Assembly (NCBI GenBank): GCA_963813725.1
Contig: CAWFAI010000008.1
Coordinates: 182,598 to 246,597, forward strand
Length of the DNA: 64,000 nt
Reading direction: 5' to 3'
DNA from: VGBV01 sp963813725
Lineage (GTDB): Bacteria > Actinomycetota > Thermoleophilia > Solirubrobacterales > 70-9
In this document: one piece after another, positions 39,357-48,439 of the stretch
Position numbering within the stretch: position 1 is the first letter of the stretch
Layout of the letters: every line of letters begins with the position of its first letter
Program-made: the position numbers and the translations under genes
The notes under the pieces: generated by a model
Told to the model about the DNA's origin: nothing
Database searches by the model: none
The model's input: only the letters and a program-made list of their open reading frames with translations

Positions 39357-40531
39357 CGGTGATCAAGGACACCGGCGCCAGGGCACTTGTGCCGCCGTTC
39401 ACCGCCGAGCACGAGGAGCTGCGCGAGTCGGCCCGCAAGTTCGTCACGAAGGAGATCGCCCCCAACCTGGAGGAGTGGGAGGACGCCCGCGGCTTTCCCG
39501 ACTCGCTGTTCCGGCGCTGCGGCGAGCTTGGCTTCCTGGGCCTGAAGTACCCGGAGCGCTACGGCGGCCAGGGCGGCGACTACGTCCACAACTCGGTCTG
39601 GGTGGAGGAGCTGGCGTACTCGGGGGCGGGCGGCGGGGTCGCCGCGGGCCTGGGCGCCCACTCGGAGATCGCGACCCCGCCGATCTGGAAGTTCGGGACG
39701 GAGGAACAGAAGCAGCGCTGGCTGGTCCCCGCGATCAAGGGCGAGAGCATCGGCGCGCTCGGCATCACCGAGCCGGGCGGCGGCTCGGACGTGGCCTCGC
39801 TGCGGACCTTCGCGCGGCCGGTCGACGGCGGCTACCTCGTCAACGGCTCCAAGACCTTCATCACCAACGGCGTCCGCGCCGACTTCATGGTCACCGCGGT
39901 CAAGACCTCGGAGCAGGGCGGCCACCGGGGCATCTCGTTCCTGGTCCTGGAGCGCGAGATGCCCGGCTACGAGGTCACGAGCAAGCTCGAGAAGATGGGC
40001 TGGCACTCATCGGACACCGGCGAGCTCAGCTTCACCGACGTCGAGGTCCCGGCCGAGAACCTGCTGGGCGCCGAGAACGAGGGCTTCAAGCTGATCATGG
40101 CCAACTTCCAGTGGGAGCGCCTGACCATGGCGCTCGGCGCGGTCGGCGGGGCGCAGCGCGTCTTCGAGGAGACGCTCGCCTACGTCACCGACCGCGAGGC
40201 GTTCGGCCGGCCGATCGGCCGCTTCCAGGTGATCCGCCACAAGCTCGCCGAGATGTCGGTCAAGATCGAGGCCGGCAGGGCGCTCACCTACGCCGCCCTG
40301 CGGAAGTTCGCCGACGGCGGCGACGCGACCCGCGAGGTCACCCAGGCCAAGCTCTTCACGCAGCGCACCGCCTGCGAGGTCGCGGACGAGGCGATCCAGG
40401 TCCACGGCGGCTACGGATACATGCGCGAGTACGGCGTCGAGCGCGCCTACCGCGACGCCCGCCTGGGCCCGATCGGCGGCGGCACCGACGAGATCATGAA
40501 GGAGATCCTGGGCAGGCAGCTGGGGTTGTGA
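39353..40531 (+). CDS. Acyl-CoA dehydrogenase
   Basis: A 392-residue flavoprotein paralogous to the one at 35032. FTAEHEELRESARKFVTKEIAP, YPERYGGQGGDYVHNSVWVEEL, ALGITEPGGGSDVASLRTFA, NGSKTFITNGVRADFMVTAVKT, EKMGWHSSDTGELSFTDVEVP and IQVHGGYGYMREYGVERAYRDARLGPIGGGTDEIMKEILGR follow in the family order. Chain-length preference is not readable. It starts within the ATGA overlap with the NTF2-like gene. A perfect hairpin at 40549 may end the transcript. Confidence 0.93.
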   Translation: MTVIKDTGARALVPPFTAEHEELRESARKFVTKEIAPNLEEWEDARGFPDSLFRRCGELGFLGLKYPERYGGQGGDYVHNSVWVEELAYSGAGGGVAAGLGAHSEIATPPIWKFGTEEQKQRWLVPAIKGESIGALGITEPGGGSDVASLRTFARPVDGGYLVNGSKTFITNGVRADFMVTAVKTSEQGGHRGISFLVLEREMPGYEVTSKLEKMGWHSSDTGELSFTDVEVPAENLLGAENEGFKLIMANFQWERLTMALGAVGGAQRVFEETLAYVTDREAFGRPIGRFQVIRHKLAEMSVKIEAGRALTYAALRKFADGGDATREVTQAKLFTQRTACEVADEAIQVHGGYGYMREYGVERAYRDARLGPIGGGTDEIMKEILGRQLGL

Positions 40532-40548
40532 ACGCGCCCAGGCAGATT

Positions 40549-40565
40549 CCTCCGACACTCGGAGG
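40549..40565 (+). terminator. Hairpin after the acyl-CoA dehydrogenase
   Basis: CCTCCGA-CAC-TCGGAGG, a perfect 7-bp stem with a 3-base loop, 17 bases after the stop. Only TT follows, so termination strength is uncertain. Confidence 0.5.
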
Positions 40566-40602
40566 TTCACACCCAAAAATGGGCGGGAATTCCTCCTAAG
40601 CC

Positions 40603-40633
40603 TTGACAAAAGGCCCCGGATCTGAAATGGATT
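40603..40633 (+). promoter_or_regulatory. Possible promoter of the ROK regulator gene
   Basis: A perfect -35 TTGACA lies at 40603-40608, but the bases 17-18 bp downstream (AATGGATT) match -10 poorly, which may mean an activator-dependent or weak promoter. The octamer AATGGATT recurs at 41865-41872, before the transporter operon the regulator probably controls. Confidence 0.4.
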
Positions 40634-40639
40634 CCGCCA

Positions 40640-41839
40640 ATGGAGAGGAAGGGCGCGCTGACGTCGCTCAAGGAGGAGAACCGCCGGCGTGTGATCGACG
40701 CCCTGCGCCGGCGGGGAATCGCGAGCCGGGCCGACCTCGCCCGCACCACCGGCCTCTCCCGCTCGACGATCTCGACGATCGTCACCGACCTGCTCGAGAG
40801 CGGCCTGGTGGACGAGCGCGACGGGCCGCCGGCCGAGGCCGGCCACGCCGGCCGGCCGCCGGTGATGGTGGCGCTGAACGGCTCCGCCGGGCTCGCGCTC
40901 GGCATCGACTTCGGGCACCGCCACCTGCGGGTGGCCGTCACCGACCTCTCGCTCACCGTCCTGGCCGAGCGGTGGCAGGAGATGGACGTGGATCACGCGG
41001 CGCAGGACGGCCTGGATGCGGCCGCCGAGTTCGTTGAGCAGGTGATCGAGGAGGCCGGGGTCCGCCGCGACAGGGTGATCGGCGCGGGCATGGGCCTGCC
41101 GGCGCCGATCGACCCGAGCACCGGCATGGTCCACGACGCCTCGATCCTGCCGGGCTGGGTCGGGATCGACGCCGCGGCAGAGGCCAGCTCGCGGCTCGGG
41201 ATCCCGGTCGAGGTGGATAACGACGCGAACCTCGGGGCGCTGGCTGAGCTGGTCTGGGGGGCGGCGAAGGGAAAGTCGGAGGTCGCCTACATCAAGGTGG
41301 CGACCGGGATCGGCGCCGGCCTCATCTCCGGGGGCCACCTGAACCGGGGCGTCAACGGGATCGCGGGCGAGATCGGCCACACCGTGGTCTCCGAGAGCGG
41401 GCCGGTCTGCCGCTGCGGCAACCGCGGCTGCCTGGAGACGCTGGCGTCGGCCAGCGCGATCGCGAACCTGCTCAGCGACAGCCGACGCGAGCCGATCACC
41501 ACCAAGCGGCTGCTGGAGCTGAACGAGGCCGGGGACGCGGCCGCCAAGCGGCTGATCGGCGACGCGGGCCAGGCGATCGGGCTGGCGGTCGCGAACGTCT
41601 GCAACCTGCTGAACCCCGAATGCGTGGTCGTGGGGGGCGACCTGAGCGCGGCCGGGGACACCCTGCTGGAGCCGATGCGGCAGACGGTGCGGCGGATCGC
41701 GATCCCCAGCGCCATGGAGAAGCTCGAGATCGTCCCCGGGGTCCTCGGCGAGCGCGCCGAGCTGCTCGGGGCGCTGGCGCTGGTCGCCCAGGAGTCCGAC
41801 CGCTTCGTGACCAAGGAGGTCGCAAGCGTGGCGGCCTGA
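40640..41839 (+). CDS. ROK family transcriptional repressor
   Basis: A 399-residue protein. The N-terminal winged helix is NRRRVIDALRRRGIASRADLARTTGLSRSTISTIVTDLLESGLV. The sugar-kinase-like ROK domain has LGIDFGHRHLRVAVTD (ATP-binding-like), VEVDNDANLGALAELVWGA (sugar and catalytic Asp), GEIGHTVV and the zinc motif CRCGNRGCLE. The full HTH plus ROK arrangement marks a XylR/NagC-type repressor that senses a sugar or sugar phosphate. The sugar ABC transporter genes start 104 bases after it and are the likely targets. Confidence 0.9.
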   Translation: MERKGALTSLKEENRRRVIDALRRRGIASRADLARTTGLSRSTISTIVTDLLESGLVDERDGPPAEAGHAGRPPVMVALNGSAGLALGIDFGHRHLRVAVTDLSLTVLAERWQEMDVDHAAQDGLDAAAEFVEQVIEEAGVRRDRVIGAGMGLPAPIDPSTGMVHDASILPGWVGIDAAAEASSRLGIPVEVDNDANLGALAELVWGAAKGKSEVAYIKVATGIGAGLISGGHLNRGVNGIAGEIGHTVVSESGPVCRCGNRGCLETLASASAIANLLSDSRREPITTKRLLELNEAGDAAAKRLIGDAGQAIGLAVANVCNLLNPECVVVGGDLSAAGDTLLEPMRQTVRRIAIPSAMEKLEIVPGVLGERAELLGALALVAQESDRFVTKEVASVAA

Positions 41840-41943
41840 GCGGCCGACCTGCTGAACAAACGTGAATGGATTACTTGCGTGTGTAAGACGAGCAGTCGAA
41901 AGGAGAAACGAGTGGAGATGAATGTCAACCGAGGAGGTCGAAC

Positions 41944-43059
41944 GTGAGCACCTGGCGAAGTAAGCGCCTGCTGGTGCCGGTGGTCGCGCTGGTTGCGGCC
42001 CTCGGTCTGGTGGCGTGCGGTGACGACGATGATGATGATGGCGGTGGTGGCGGCGACAGCGCGGGCGGAGGATCGATCGCCTTCCTGCTGCCGGAGACCC
42101 AGACCACCCGCTACGAGGAACAGGACAGGCCGCTCTTCGAGCAGAAGGTCGAGGAGCTCTGCCCCGACTGCGAGATCCAGTACCAGAACGCGGATCAGGA
42201 TCCCGCGAGGCAGCAGCAGCAGGTCGAGGCTGCCGTGACCGAGGGCGTGGACGTGATGGTGCTCGACCCCGTCGACTCGACCACTGCCGGATCGCTCGCG
42301 AATCGCGCCAAGCAGGCCGACATCCCGGTGATCAGCTATGACCGGCTGATCCTCGACGCCGACCTGGACTACTACGTCTCGTTCGACAGCACCATTGTCG
42401 GCGAGCAGCAGGGCACCGCCCTCTCCGACAAGCTCGAGGAGGACGGCTCCCCCACGGGTCCGATCGTGAAGATCAACGGCGACCCGAAGGACAACAACGC
42501 CAAGCTGTTCAAGGAGGGCTCGAACAGCGTGTTCTCCGACCGCGGAGTCGAGATCGCGGAGGAGTACGACACGCCCGACTGGCTCCCCGAGAACGCGCAG
42601 CGCGAGATGGAGCAGGCGATCACCGCCGTCGGCGATGACGGATTCACCGGCGTCTACGCAGCCAACGACGGCACCGCGGGTGGAGCCATCGCGGCGCTGA
42701 AGGCGGCCGGCGTCAACCCGCAGCAGGTCCCTGTGACCGGGCAGGATGCCGAGGTGACGGCGATCCAGAGGATCATCGCCGGCGAGCAGTACATGACGGT
42801 CTACAAGCCGATCATTCCGCTCGCCGAGAGCGCCGCCGAGCTGGCGGTCGCGATCGCCAACGGAGATGAGGTCCCCGAGGGTCTCATCAACGGCGAGGAG
42901 GACAACGGGACCGAGCAGGTGCCGACGGTCTTCCTCGAGACCATCCCCGTGTTCCGCGACAACGTGCAGTCAGAGATCGTCGCGGACGGGTTCCTGAGCG
43001 CCAAGGACATCTGCACGGCGCAGTACGCCGCAGATTGCCAGGAGCTCGGGATCAAGTAG
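41944..43059 (+). CDS. Sugar ABC transporter substrate-binding lipoprotein (XylF/RbsB-like)
   Basis: A 371-residue type I periplasmic-binding-fold lipoprotein. The signal peptide ends in the lipobox LGLVAC, followed by a low-complexity linker of six Asp and five Gly. Binding-fold landmarks are IAFLLPETQTTRYEEQDRPLF, QNADQDPARQQQQVEAAVTEGVDVMVLDPVDSTT, PVISYDRLI and GVYAANDGTAGGAIAAL, close to xylose-binding XylF. The GTG start follows GAGGAGG. The transporter probably imports a pentose or related sugar; the exact ligand is inference. The 104 bases before it hold the shared AATGGATT motif but no clear -35/-10 pair. Confidence 0.9.
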   Translation: MSTWRSKRLLVPVVALVAALGLVACGDDDDDDGGGGGDSAGGGSIAFLLPETQTTRYEEQDRPLFEQKVEELCPDCEIQYQNADQDPARQQQQVEAAVTEGVDVMVLDPVDSTTAGSLANRAKQADIPVISYDRLILDADLDYYVSFDSTIVGEQQGTALSDKLEEDGSPTGPIVKINGDPKDNNAKLFKEGSNSVFSDRGVEIAEEYDTPDWLPENAQREMEQAITAVGDDGFTGVYAANDGTAGGAIAALKAAGVNPQQVPVTGQDAEVTAIQRIIAGEQYMTVYKPIIPLAESAAELAVAIANGDEVPEGLINGEEDNGTEQVPTVFLETIPVFRDNVQSEIVADGFLSAKDICTAQYAADCQELGIK

Positions 43060-43102
43060 GCAAGTGAAGGGATCGGGAAACCCCCAGCGTGAGGAGAGTG
43101 AG

Positions 43103-43918
43103 ATGAGCGAAGGTCAGAAGAAGGGCTCAGGGGCCAAGGACGGCTCCGGCTCAGCTCCTCTCCTCGCGCTGGAGGGGTTCTCGAAGAGCTTCGGTCCCGT
43201 CGAAGCCCTGAAGGACGTCGCCATGGAGGTCCGCGCCGGCGAGGTCGTCGGCCTGGTCGGCGACAACGGGGCCGGCAAGTCGACCCTGATCAAGGCCATC
43301 GCCGGCGTGCAGCCGGCGGACAGCGGCGAGGCGACCTTCGACGGCCAGTCGGTCAGGCTCAACAGCCCCCAGGCGGCGACCTCCCTGGGCATCGCGACCG
43401 TGTACCAGGACCTCGCCCTCTGCGAGAACCTCGACGTGGTCGCCAATCTCTTTCTGGGCCAGGAGGCCGTCGGAGGCGGCCCCGCGGTTTTGAACGAAAC
43501 CGCGATGGAGCAGAAGACGATGGAGCTGCTCGACACGCTCGGCGTCACCACGCTGCGCAGCGTCCGCAGCGACGTCGAGTTCCTCTCGGGAGGCCAGCGG
43601 CAGGCGGTCGCGATCTCCCGATCGATGCTGGGCGAGCCCAAGCTCGTCCTGCTGGACGAGCCGACGGCCGCGCTGGGCATCGTGCAGACGCGCCAGATCC
43701 TCGACCTGATCAAGCGCCTGCGGGACAACGGGCTGGGCGTGATCGTGATCAGCCACAACCTCGCCGACGTGTTCCAGGTCGCCGACCGGGTGACCGTCCT
43801 GCGGCTCGGCCGGACGGCCGGCGACTTCGAGGTCGGCAAGTCGAGCCAGGAGGAGGTCGTCGCCGCGATCACCGGGGCCGACGTAAGCGACCGCGAGACG
43901 GAGGAGACGGCACTATGA
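43103..43918 (+). CDS. Sugar ABC transporter ATP-binding protein (single-domain XylG-like)
   Basis: A 271-residue ATPase. Walker A GDNGAGKST, Q-loop VYQDLALCENL, signature LSGGQRQAVAISRSML, Walker B LVLLDEPTAALG and the H-loop VIVISHNL are all intact. Unlike E. coli XylG or RbsA, which have two tandem ATPase domains, this has one, so two copies must dimerise. It sits 43 bases after the binding protein, with its own GAGGAGAG ribosome-binding site, and overlaps the permease start by 4 bases. Confidence 0.93.
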   Translation: MSEGQKKGSGAKDGSGSAPLLALEGFSKSFGPVEALKDVAMEVRAGEVVGLVGDNGAGKSTLIKAIAGVQPADSGEATFDGQSVRLNSPQAATSLGIATVYQDLALCENLDVVANLFLGQEAVGGGPAVLNETAMEQKTMELLDTLGVTTLRSVRSDVEFLSGGQRQAVAISRSMLGEPKLVLLDEPTAALGIVQTRQILDLIKRLRDNGLGVIVISHNLADVFQVADRVTVLRLGRTAGDFEVGKSSQEEVVAAITGADVSDRETEETAL

Positions 43919-45135
43919 GCGACGGAGCCACGCCCGCGGTCGCGGCCGAATCCGGCGAGACCGTCCGCGAGGCGGTCTCTCCCGTCCAGATGCTGCGCCG
44001 CGTCGCACGCGGCGAGTTGGGCGAGGTCCGCGTGTTGGTCGGGATCGCCGTCATCTGGACGATCTTCCAGATCGCGAACGACCGCTTCCTCAGCGCGGTC
44101 AACCTCTCCAACCTGACCCTTCAGATCGCCGCCGTGGCGACGATCTCGATCGGCGTGGTCCTGGTGCTGCTGCTCGGCGAGATCGACCTTTCGGTCGGCG
44201 CGGTCAGCGGTCTGGCAGCCGCCACGATGGCGGTGCTGACCGTGAAGGAGGGCCTCGCCCCCGAGCTGGCGCTGCTGGCCGGGCTGCTGACGGGTACCGC
44301 GATCGGGTTGTTCAACGGCTTCATGGTCACCACGTTCGGGATCCCCTCGTTCGTGGTCACGCTCGCGGGATTGCTGGGCTGGCAGGGAGCGCAATTGGCG
44401 GTGCTGGGCAACTCCGGCTCGGTCAACCTGCCGCCCAGCGTCATCACTGACCTGACCAGCACCTTCTTCGACCCGGCGATCGGGTGGGCCATCGGGATCG
44501 GCGGCATCGCGGCCTACGCAGCCAGCCAGTTCATCGGCCGCCGCAGGCGGCTCGCGGCGGGCCTGGAGGCTCCACCCAACGCGATCCTGGCGCTGAAGGT
44601 CGGCCTGGTCGCGGCGGCCATCGTCGCCGCGATCGCGATCCTTAACGAGGATCGCGGCGTCCCGCTCGCGGCCCTGATCGTCGTCGTGCTTACCGTGATC
44701 TTCACCTTCATCACCGAGCGGACCCGCTACGGCCGCCACATCTTTGCGGTGGGCGGAAACGAGGAGGCCGCCCGGCGGGCGGGCATCCGGGTGAAGCGGA
44801 TCAAGATCAGCGTATTCATGTTGGCTTCGACGCTGGCCGCGGCGGGCGGCATCCTCGCCGCCTCGCGCCTGCTCGCGGTGAACCAGCAGTCGGGCAGCGG
44901 CGACGTGCTGCTGCTGGCGATCGCCGGGCCGGTGATCGCGGGCACGAGCCTGTTCGGCGGCCGCGGCTTCGTCTGGTCGGCGCTGCTGGGCGCGATCGTG
45001 ATCGGCTCGATCTCCAACGGCATGGACCTGCTCGGGCTCGACTCGGACGTCAAGTTCATGATCACCGGCGCGGTGCTGCTCGCCGCCGTCACGATCGACG
45101 CCGCAACCCGGCTGCGCCGCCAGGCGACGAGCTAG
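43915..45135 (+). CDS. Sugar ABC transporter permease (XylH/RbsC-like)
   Basis: A 406-residue permease with about 10 helices. ISIGVVLVLLLGEIDLSVGAVSGLAAA is the conserved permease signature of this family, and RTRYGRHIFAVGGNEEAARRAGIRVKRIK is the loop that contacts the ATPase. AGTSLFGGRGFVWSALLGAIVIG follows. The sequence is closest in pattern to XylH. A longer cytoplasmic N-terminus of about 35 residues precedes the first helix. The next gene starts 15 bases on, suggesting an operon with an oxidoreductase. Confidence 0.92.
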   Translation: MSDGATPAVAAESGETVREAVSPVQMLRRVARGELGEVRVLVGIAVIWTIFQIANDRFLSAVNLSNLTLQIAAVATISIGVVLVLLLGEIDLSVGAVSGLAAATMAVLTVKEGLAPELALLAGLLTGTAIGLFNGFMVTTFGIPSFVVTLAGLLGWQGAQLAVLGNSGSVNLPPSVITDLTSTFFDPAIGWAIGIGGIAAYAASQFIGRRRRLAAGLEAPPNAILALKVGLVAAAIVAAIAILNEDRGVPLAALIVVVLTVIFTFITERTRYGRHIFAVGGNEEAARRAGIRVKRIKISVFMLASTLAAAGGILAASRLLAVNQQSGSGDVLLLAIAGPVIAGTSLFGGRGFVWSALLGAIVIGSISNGMDLLGLDSDVKFMITGAVLLAAVTIDAATRLRRQATS

Positions 45136-45150
45136 GCGCGCCCGCGAGCC

Positions 45151-46182
45151 GTGGCCCCGCGCCGCGCCGCCCTGATCGGCTTCGGCCTCGCCGGCTCGGT
45201 CGTTCCATGCGCCCCTGATCGAGGCCGCCCCCGGCCTGCGGCTGGCGACGATCGTCACCTCGAGCGAGGAGCGCGCGCGGCGGGCGAAGGAGGAGTACCC
45301 CGGCGCCGAGGTGCTCGGCAGCGTCGATCAGCTCTGGGAGCGGGCCTCGGAGCACGAGCTGATCGTCGTCGCCACCCCCAACAGCGCGCATCACCGCTCG
45401 CGGCGAGGGCGATCGAGCTCGGGCTCGCCGTGGTCGTGGACAAGCCGCTGGCGACCAGCGCGCGAGATGGCGCGCGGGCCTCGTCACGGACGCGGAGCGC
45501 CGAGGTGTCCCGCTCACCGTCTTCCAGAACCGGCGCTGGGACTCCGACCAGCTCACCCTGCGACGGCTGCTCGCCGAGGGGGCCCTGGGCAGGGTTCACC
45601 GCTACGAGTCCCGCTTCGAGCGCTGGCGCCCGCAGCTCCGGGAGGGCGCTTGGCGGGAGAGCACGGCGGCGGCCGAGGGCGGCGGCGTTCTGCTGGACCT
45701 GGGCAGCCCACCTCGTGGACCAGTCGCTGACGCTGTTCGGCCCGGCGGTCGAGGTCTACGGCGAGGTGGAGTCGATCCGCGGCGGCGCAAGCGACGACGA
45801 CGCCTTCGTCGCGATCACCCATCGCGGGGGCGTTCACAGCCACCTCTGGGCCTCCTCGGTCGCGGCCGACCGGGGCCCGCGGCTGCGGGTGCTCGGCAGC
45901 GAGGCCGCGTTCGTGGTCGAGGCCGTCGACGGACAGGAGGACGCGCTCGCCGAGGGCCGGCGACCAGGCGAGGGGGAGCCGTGGGGCGTGGAGCCGCCGG
46001 AGCGGCACGGGAAGCTCGTCCGCGGCGACCGCGCCGAGCCGGTGCCCTCGGAGCCCGGCGCCTGGCCGCGCTTCTACGAGCTGCTCGGCGCCGCCCTCGA
46101 CGGCGAGGGCCCCGTGCCGGTCGACCCCTGGGACGCCGTGGCGACGCTCGAGGTGCTGGAGCGCGCGAGGCGGTCGGGCTAG
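45151..46182 (+). CDS. Gfo/Idh/MocA family oxidoreductase (four compensating one-base indels)
   Basis: A protein of about 343 residues. The Rossmann start reads ALIGFGLAGSV, and corrected reading continues FHAPLIEAAPGLRLATIVTSS, IVVATPNSAHH, PLAARAIELGLAVVVDKPLATSA (the family EKP-like motif is DKP here), GVPLTVFQNRRWDSDQLTLRRLL and AHLVDQSLTLFGPAVEVYG (catalytic His region). Shifts lie near 45202 (+1), 45395 (-1), 45477 (-1) and 45708 (+1). Because they cancel, a full-length frame stays open but about 150 residues of it are garbled. As the last gene of the sugar transporter operon it probably oxidises the imported sugar or polyol. Confidence 0.78.
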   Translation: MAPRRAALIGFGLAGSVVPCAPDRGRPRPAAGDDRHLERGARAAGEGGVPRRRGARQRRSALGAGLGARADRRRHPQQRASPLAARAIELGLAVVVDKPLATSARDGARASSRTRSAEVSRSPSSRTGAGTPTSSPCDGCSPRGPWAGFTATSPASSAGARSSGRALGGRARRRPRAAAFCWTWAAHLVDQSLTLFGPAVEVYGEVESIRGGASDDDAFVAITHRGGVHSHLWASSVAADRGPRLRVLGSEAAFVVEAVDGQEDALAEGRRPGEGEPWGVEPPERHGKLVRGDRAEPVPSEPGAWPRFYELLGAALDGEGPVPVDPWDAVATLEVLERARRSG

Positions 46183-46286
46183 GCCCGGTTCAGCGGATCG
46201 GGCTGGTCGGTGCCGTGGATTCCGACGACGCCTCGGCAACTCTCCTGCGCGGGACGCGAGATCCCTTGCAGCGGCACAATGGCCGC

Positions 46287-47978
46287 GTGACCCCGGCGGG
46301 ACGCATCTCCCGGCTCGCGCTCGCCCTGTCGGCCGCGCTGGCGCTGGCCGACGCCTCGATCGTCACCCTCGGCCTGCCCTCGATCCTCTCCGAGCTGGAC
46401 ACCACCGTCGAGGGGGTGGCGCTGGTGCTCGGCGTCTACACGGCGGTGCTGGCGCTGGCGCTGCTACCGCTGGTTTGGATCTCGCGCGCGATCGGCGGGC
46501 CGCTCACCGCCGCGGCAGGGATCGCGCTGTTCGGCCTGGCCTCGCTGGCCTGCGGGCTCGCGGACACGCTCGACGGCCTGCTGTGGCTGCGCGGCGTCCA
46601 GGCCGTCGGCGGGGCGGCGGCCCTGATCGGTGTCTTCTCGCTGCTGGACGCCGGGAACGACGGTCCCGGCCGCCGCCTCTGGTTTGCGGCCTCGATCTTC
46701 GGCGCCGCGATCGGCCCGGCGCTGGGCGGCGCCCTGACCGAGGCCTTCGACTGGCGCGCGATCTTCCTGGCGCAGGTTCCGCTGGTCGCGCCCGGATTCG
46801 CGGTTGCCCTCTGGGCGAGCCTCGGCCGGGGACCGGGCGCCGACCGGCCTCGCCCCGAGGCCGCAGGCGACTCGCCGCTGGCCCTGCGCCCGGCGGCGGC
46901 CCTGGCGCTGCTCTCGGCCGCGCTGACGGCGGTCATCTTCCTCGTCGTGTTGCTGCTGGTGGCGGGCTGGAGCGTCGACCCGCTCGCGGCCGCGCTGGCG
47001 GTGAGCGTGCTGCCTGTGGCCGCCGTCGCGGCGTCCCGCATCAAGGGCGACCCCGACACCCGCGCCGCGGCCGGATGCCTGCTGGTCGCCGGCGGCGTCG
47101 GCTGCCTGGCCCTGCTTCCCGGCGACTCGGCCTGGTGGACGGTGCCGCCCCAGCTGCTGGCGGGTGCGGGCATGGGCCTGGCGCTGCCGGCGCTTGCGGG
47201 AGAGCTGCTGCCCGAGCGCACCCGCCGCGACGTCGCCCGTGTGCTCTCGATCCGCCACGCGGGGATCGCCGTCGCCCTGGCGCTGATCGCGCCGATCGTC
47301 GCCGACAACCTCGACTCGGAGATCTCCGACGCCCGCCTGCAGGGCACGGCGGCGCTGCTGGACGCCTCGCTGGATCCCCGTGACAAGATCGACATCGCCC
47401 CGGCGCTGTTCGCCGGGCTGGAAACCGACGACCCCCGCCAGCAGCTCGAGGACTCGATCGCCTCGATCCGCGGCGGCTTCGAGGGGGACGAACGCTCCGA
47501 GCTCGACGCGCTCGGCGCCCGCCTGGATGACGTCGTCACGGGCGCCGTCCGCGGCGCCTTCCAGTTCGCCTTCGTCGCCACCGCCGTGCTGGCGCTGGGC
47601 GCGGCGCTGCTGACGGGGTGGGCGGCGCTCGCGCCCTCGGTGGGGGTGCGGCCGTGGGCGGTAGCGGCGTGCGCGGCGCTGGCGCTGGGTGGCTTGGCCG
47701 GCTACGCGCTTGCCTACGCCGAGTCCGAGCGAGAGACGATCGCGATCCAGGACCCCTGCGACGCCGATCGCGAGGACCCAGGCAGCGGGGGCATCGGCGG
47801 CTTCCTCCAGGACCGCTCGCTGGAGGCGCTCGACAACGCGGCCTGCGAGTTCGGCTCGAGCCGGGAGGAGCTGCTGCTGGCCCTGGTGGACGAGGACGAG
47901 CGCGAGGACTTCGAGCGACGCTACGGAGAGGACCCCCGCTCCCTCACGGAGCTTGGCCCGGCGATCCTGGGCCTCTAG
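46287..47978 (+). CDS. MFS transporter, DHA2 (14-helix drug exporter)-like
   Basis: A 563-residue protein. LALADASIVTLGLPSILSELDTT is typical for helix 1 of DHA2 exporters, WLRGVQAVGGAAALIGVFSLL matches motif C, and about 13-14 hydrophobic helices can be counted. A soluble loop of about 80 residues (residues 355-430) before the last helices is usual for DHA2. The final 80 residues form an acidic cytoplasmic tail with no family match. GTG 46287 is chosen because CACAAT lies 6 bases upstream. The 104 bases before it contain nothing else recognised. Confidence 0.78.
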   Translation: MTPAGRISRLALALSAALALADASIVTLGLPSILSELDTTVEGVALVLGVYTAVLALALLPLVWISRAIGGPLTAAAGIALFGLASLACGLADTLDGLLWLRGVQAVGGAAALIGVFSLLDAGNDGPGRRLWFAASIFGAAIGPALGGALTEAFDWRAIFLAQVPLVAPGFAVALWASLGRGPGADRPRPEAAGDSPLALRPAAALALLSAALTAVIFLVVLLLVAGWSVDPLAAALAVSVLPVAAVAASRIKGDPDTRAAAGCLLVAGGVGCLALLPGDSAWWTVPPQLLAGAGMGLALPALAGELLPERTRRDVARVLSIRHAGIAVALALIAPIVADNLDSEISDARLQGTAALLDASLDPRDKIDIAPALFAGLETDDPRQQLEDSIASIRGGFEGDERSELDALGARLDDVVTGAVRGAFQFAFVATAVLALGAALLTGWAALAPSVGVRPWAVAACAALALGGLAGYALAYAESERETIAIQDPCDADREDPGSGGIGGFLQDRSLEALDNAACEFGSSREELLLALVDEDEREDFERRYGEDPRSLTELGPAILGL

Positions 47979-48020
47979 AGTGCGGGGCACAGACTTCGAA
48001 CTGCGACCGGGGAGGTCCAG

Positions 48021-48426
48021 ATGCTGAAGAAGCGGGTTTTGGTCGGGACGCTGGCGTTGGCGCTGCTGTGCACTGGTGCGCTGGGATCGCAGGCGCTAGC
48101 CGGCAAGAAGAAGAAGACGACCGTCGTCGTCAACTCCGGCCCGGTGCTCAACGGCCAGCAGAAGGTCAAGGTCAGCGGCTCGCTGAACACGACTACGGCC
48201 TGCCTCGCCGGCCGTTCGATGCGGCTGTTCCTGACCGACCAGAGCGGACGTGATCCAGGCCACGATCGACTCGGGAACGAGCCTCGGCGGCGGCACCTGG
48301 AAGCTGAGCGCGAAGCTCGCGAGCCCCCCGACGCCCGATCAGTACCTCCAGGTCAAGGCCAAGAAGCTGACCGTCGGCAAGTTCGTCTGCAAGGCGGGCC
48401 TCTCGAAGCTGATCGCGATCAACTGA
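48021..48426 (+). CDS. Secreted hypothetical protein (one-base frameshift near 48246)
   Basis: A protein of about 134 residues with a clear signal peptide (KKRVLVGTLALALLCTGALGSQALA), then a Lys-rich KKKKTTVVVNSGPVLNGQQKVKVSGSLNTTTACLAGRSM. After the extra base near 48246 the reading continues DVIQATIDSGTSLGGGTWKLSAKLA and ends KKLTVGKFVCKAGLSKLIAIN. The pattern (two Cys, Ig-like beta strands) suggests a small secreted beta-sandwich. The family is not recognised. The ATG follows GGGGAGG. Confidence 0.65.
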
Positions 48427-48439
48427 GCCGACCCGGCGC

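Noticed and set aside
42020..42070. Tandem GATGATGAT/GGTGGTGGC run considered as a CRISPR or VNTR
   Set aside because: It only encodes the Asp-Gly linker after the lipobox of the sugar-binding lipoprotein; there are no spacers.
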